This document shows, piece after piece, positions 5,926-6,984 of a stretch of 6,984 nucleotides of DNA. Under the pieces are notes generated by a model, which did not search any database, was not told the origin of the DNA, and saw nothing but the letters and a program-made list of their open reading frames with translations. The first letter of the stretch is position 1. Each line of letters begins with the position of its first letter. The DNA comes from an uncultured Bacteroidota bacterium (GTDB taxonomy: Bacteria > Bacteroidota > Bacteroidia > 2-12-FULL-35-15). Both the position numbers and the translations under genes were made by a program. The DNA is taken from contig CAIRRW010000086.1 in the NCBI GenBank assembly GCA_903881065.1, positions 1-6,984 on the forward strand, given 5' to 3'.

Positions 5926-6984
5926 ATGCGCTATATTGCAATGAAAAATAATAACAAACAAGCCAATAAATTAAGAACAGAAAAAAAGAATTCTTATACT
6001 GTTTGGTTAGTTGCTGTAGGTATTGCAATAATTACCTTCGTTGTATTTTCACCTTCCCTAAAATGTGGTTTTACTAACTATGATGAAGATAAGCATATTC
6101 TAGAGAACCCTTTGATAGTAAACAATTCAATAGATGTTCAGAAAATATTTACACCCAACATTACACAAAACGATTATTACCCGATTACCGTAATTTCACT
6201 TGCATGTAATTATCAACTTGGCAAACTTAATCCTTATGGATACCATCTCTGGAATGTATTATTACATGTGATGAATACATTACTTGTGTTCCTGTTTATT
6301 TTTATCCTTACCAAACGGAACTTGTTTATGGCAGCTTTTGTTGCTTTATTCTTTGGTATACACCCCATGCATGTAGAATCTGTTACTTGGGTGATGGAAC
6401 GTAAAGATGTGCTTTTTATGTTCTTTTTTATGTCAGGTCTTATTTTTTATCTACGGTTTAAAGAATCGAGAAGAGTGGGATGGTATTTAATAACTATTCT
6501 ATTATTTATACTCTCCTGCTTATCAAAAGGCACAGCAGTTGTATTTCCTGCAATACTATTATTGATAGATTATCTATTAATGACGAGACTAAACCGAAAA
6601 ATATTTACAGAAAAAATTCCTTTCTTTTTAATTTCTATTGTTTTTATTCTCCTCACTTATATACTCCACAAAAACGATTCATTGAAAACCTTTGTGGAAC
6701 ATAAAACTTTCTTTCACCGAATTATTTTTGCTTCATATGATTTGCTTTGGTATGTATATAAGTTAATAATCCCTAGTACCCTTTCTGTTTTTTATACTTA
6801 TCCTGAACTAAATGCGATACCAATTATTTATTATTTAGCACCAATTATAGTTATTGGTATTGGGGTTTGTATTTATCTTTTCTTGAGAAAAGATAAAAGT
6901 ATTGTTTTTGGAATATTATTTTACTGTTTCAGTATCGCTTTGATGCTTCAACTTATACCTACAGGCAGTGGTTATTTTAACATG
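5926..6984 (+). CDS. TMTC-like GT-C membrane protein, N-terminal part
   Basis: This is an open frame of 353 residues running off the right edge. After a basic N-tail (to about residue 23) comes the first membrane helix (24-43) and a loop with the acidic motif TNYDEDKHILENP (50-62), where GT-C enzymes carry catalytic acidic residues. Family signatures follow: YYPITVISL (84-92), YGYHLWNVLLHVMN (104-117), IHPMHVESVTWVMERKDVLF (145-164), LSKGTAVVFPAILLLIDYL (199-217), and YKLIIPSTLSVFYTYPE (278-294). Several hydrophobic helices lie between these. This is the multi-pass domain of TMTC-like proteins, usually followed by a TPR domain outside the window. Relatives transfer sugar, often mannose, from a lipid donor to protein at the non-cytoplasmic face; the substrate here is unknown. 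ATG at 5941 is an alternative start five codons in; neither has a Shine-Dalgarno site. It is the only plus-strand gene. Confidence 0.85.
   Translation, partial: MRYIAMKNNNKQANKLRTEKKNSYTVWLVAVGIAIITFVVFSPSLKCGFTNYDEDKHILENPLIVNNSIDVQKIFTPNITQNDYYPITVISLACNYQLGKLNPYGYHLWNVLLHVMNTLLVFLFIFILTKRNLFMAAFVALFFGIHPMHVESVTWVMERKDVLFMFFFMSGLIFYLRFKESRRVGWYLITILLFILSCLSKGTAVVFPAILLLIDYLLMTRLNRKIFTEKIPFFLISIVFILLTYILHKNDSLKTFVEHKTFFHRIIFASYDLLWYVYKLIIPSTLSVFYTYPELNAIPIIYYLAPIIVIGIGVCIYLFLRKDKSIVFGILFYCFSIALMLQLIPTGSGYFNM

Noticed and set aside
6480..6704. Plus-strand frame of 74 codons
   Set aside because: It is an out-of-frame reading inside the TMTC-like gene, whose own frame carries clear family motifs.

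Overview
The window looks like a chromosomal fragment from an AT-rich member of the Bacteroidota. No single hallmark proves this. It rests on protein types typical of the phylum: a very long secreted, glycine-rich and fibronectin-like surface protein, a ~200-residue protein carrying the KMTGNANFP motif with an FnIII-like C-terminus, a TMTC-like membrane glycosyltransferase, and small DUF1640-like coiled-coil/TM proteins. Most genes also have A-rich leaders instead of clear Shine-Dalgarno sites.

Layout. Positions 1-3796 hold four minus-strand genes read right to left: an Uma2-family (DUF820) PD-(D/E)XK nuclease-like gene (3221-3796), two tandem paralogous DUF1640-like genes (2862-3137 and 2459-2749), and the 5' part of a giant secreted surface protein (1-2388, running off the left edge). 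Gaps of about 70-110 bases would allow co-transcription, but the genes are separated by repeated leader sequences and may each have a promoter. A 33-bp tandem duplication sits just upstream of the Uma2 gene. Then come about 490 bases without a gene, ending in a probable terminator. Next is a minus-strand FnIII-like gene (4285-4890), the only gene here with a strong Shine-Dalgarno site.

The 1-kb gap between this gene and the right-hand gene is dominated by repeats. There is a 315-bp array of fifteen 21-bp units (5057-5371), and a nested palindromic element (about 5687-5822) made of a near-perfect hairpin flanked by diverged inverted copies of a short interspersed sequence. A related copy of that sequence lies near 3182. 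On the plus strand from 5926 to the right edge is the N-terminal membrane part of a TMTC/GT-C-like protein.

How the genes might work together: the surface protein and the GT-C protein both belong to envelope or extracellular functions, but nothing ties them directly. The Uma2 gene and DUF1640-like pair form an accessory-looking cassette of unknown function. I did not find a convincing new multi-gene system. The most notable items are the 21-bp array, the nested palindrome, the shared leader between two adjacent unrelated genes, and the duplicated operator-like sequence before the Uma2 gene.
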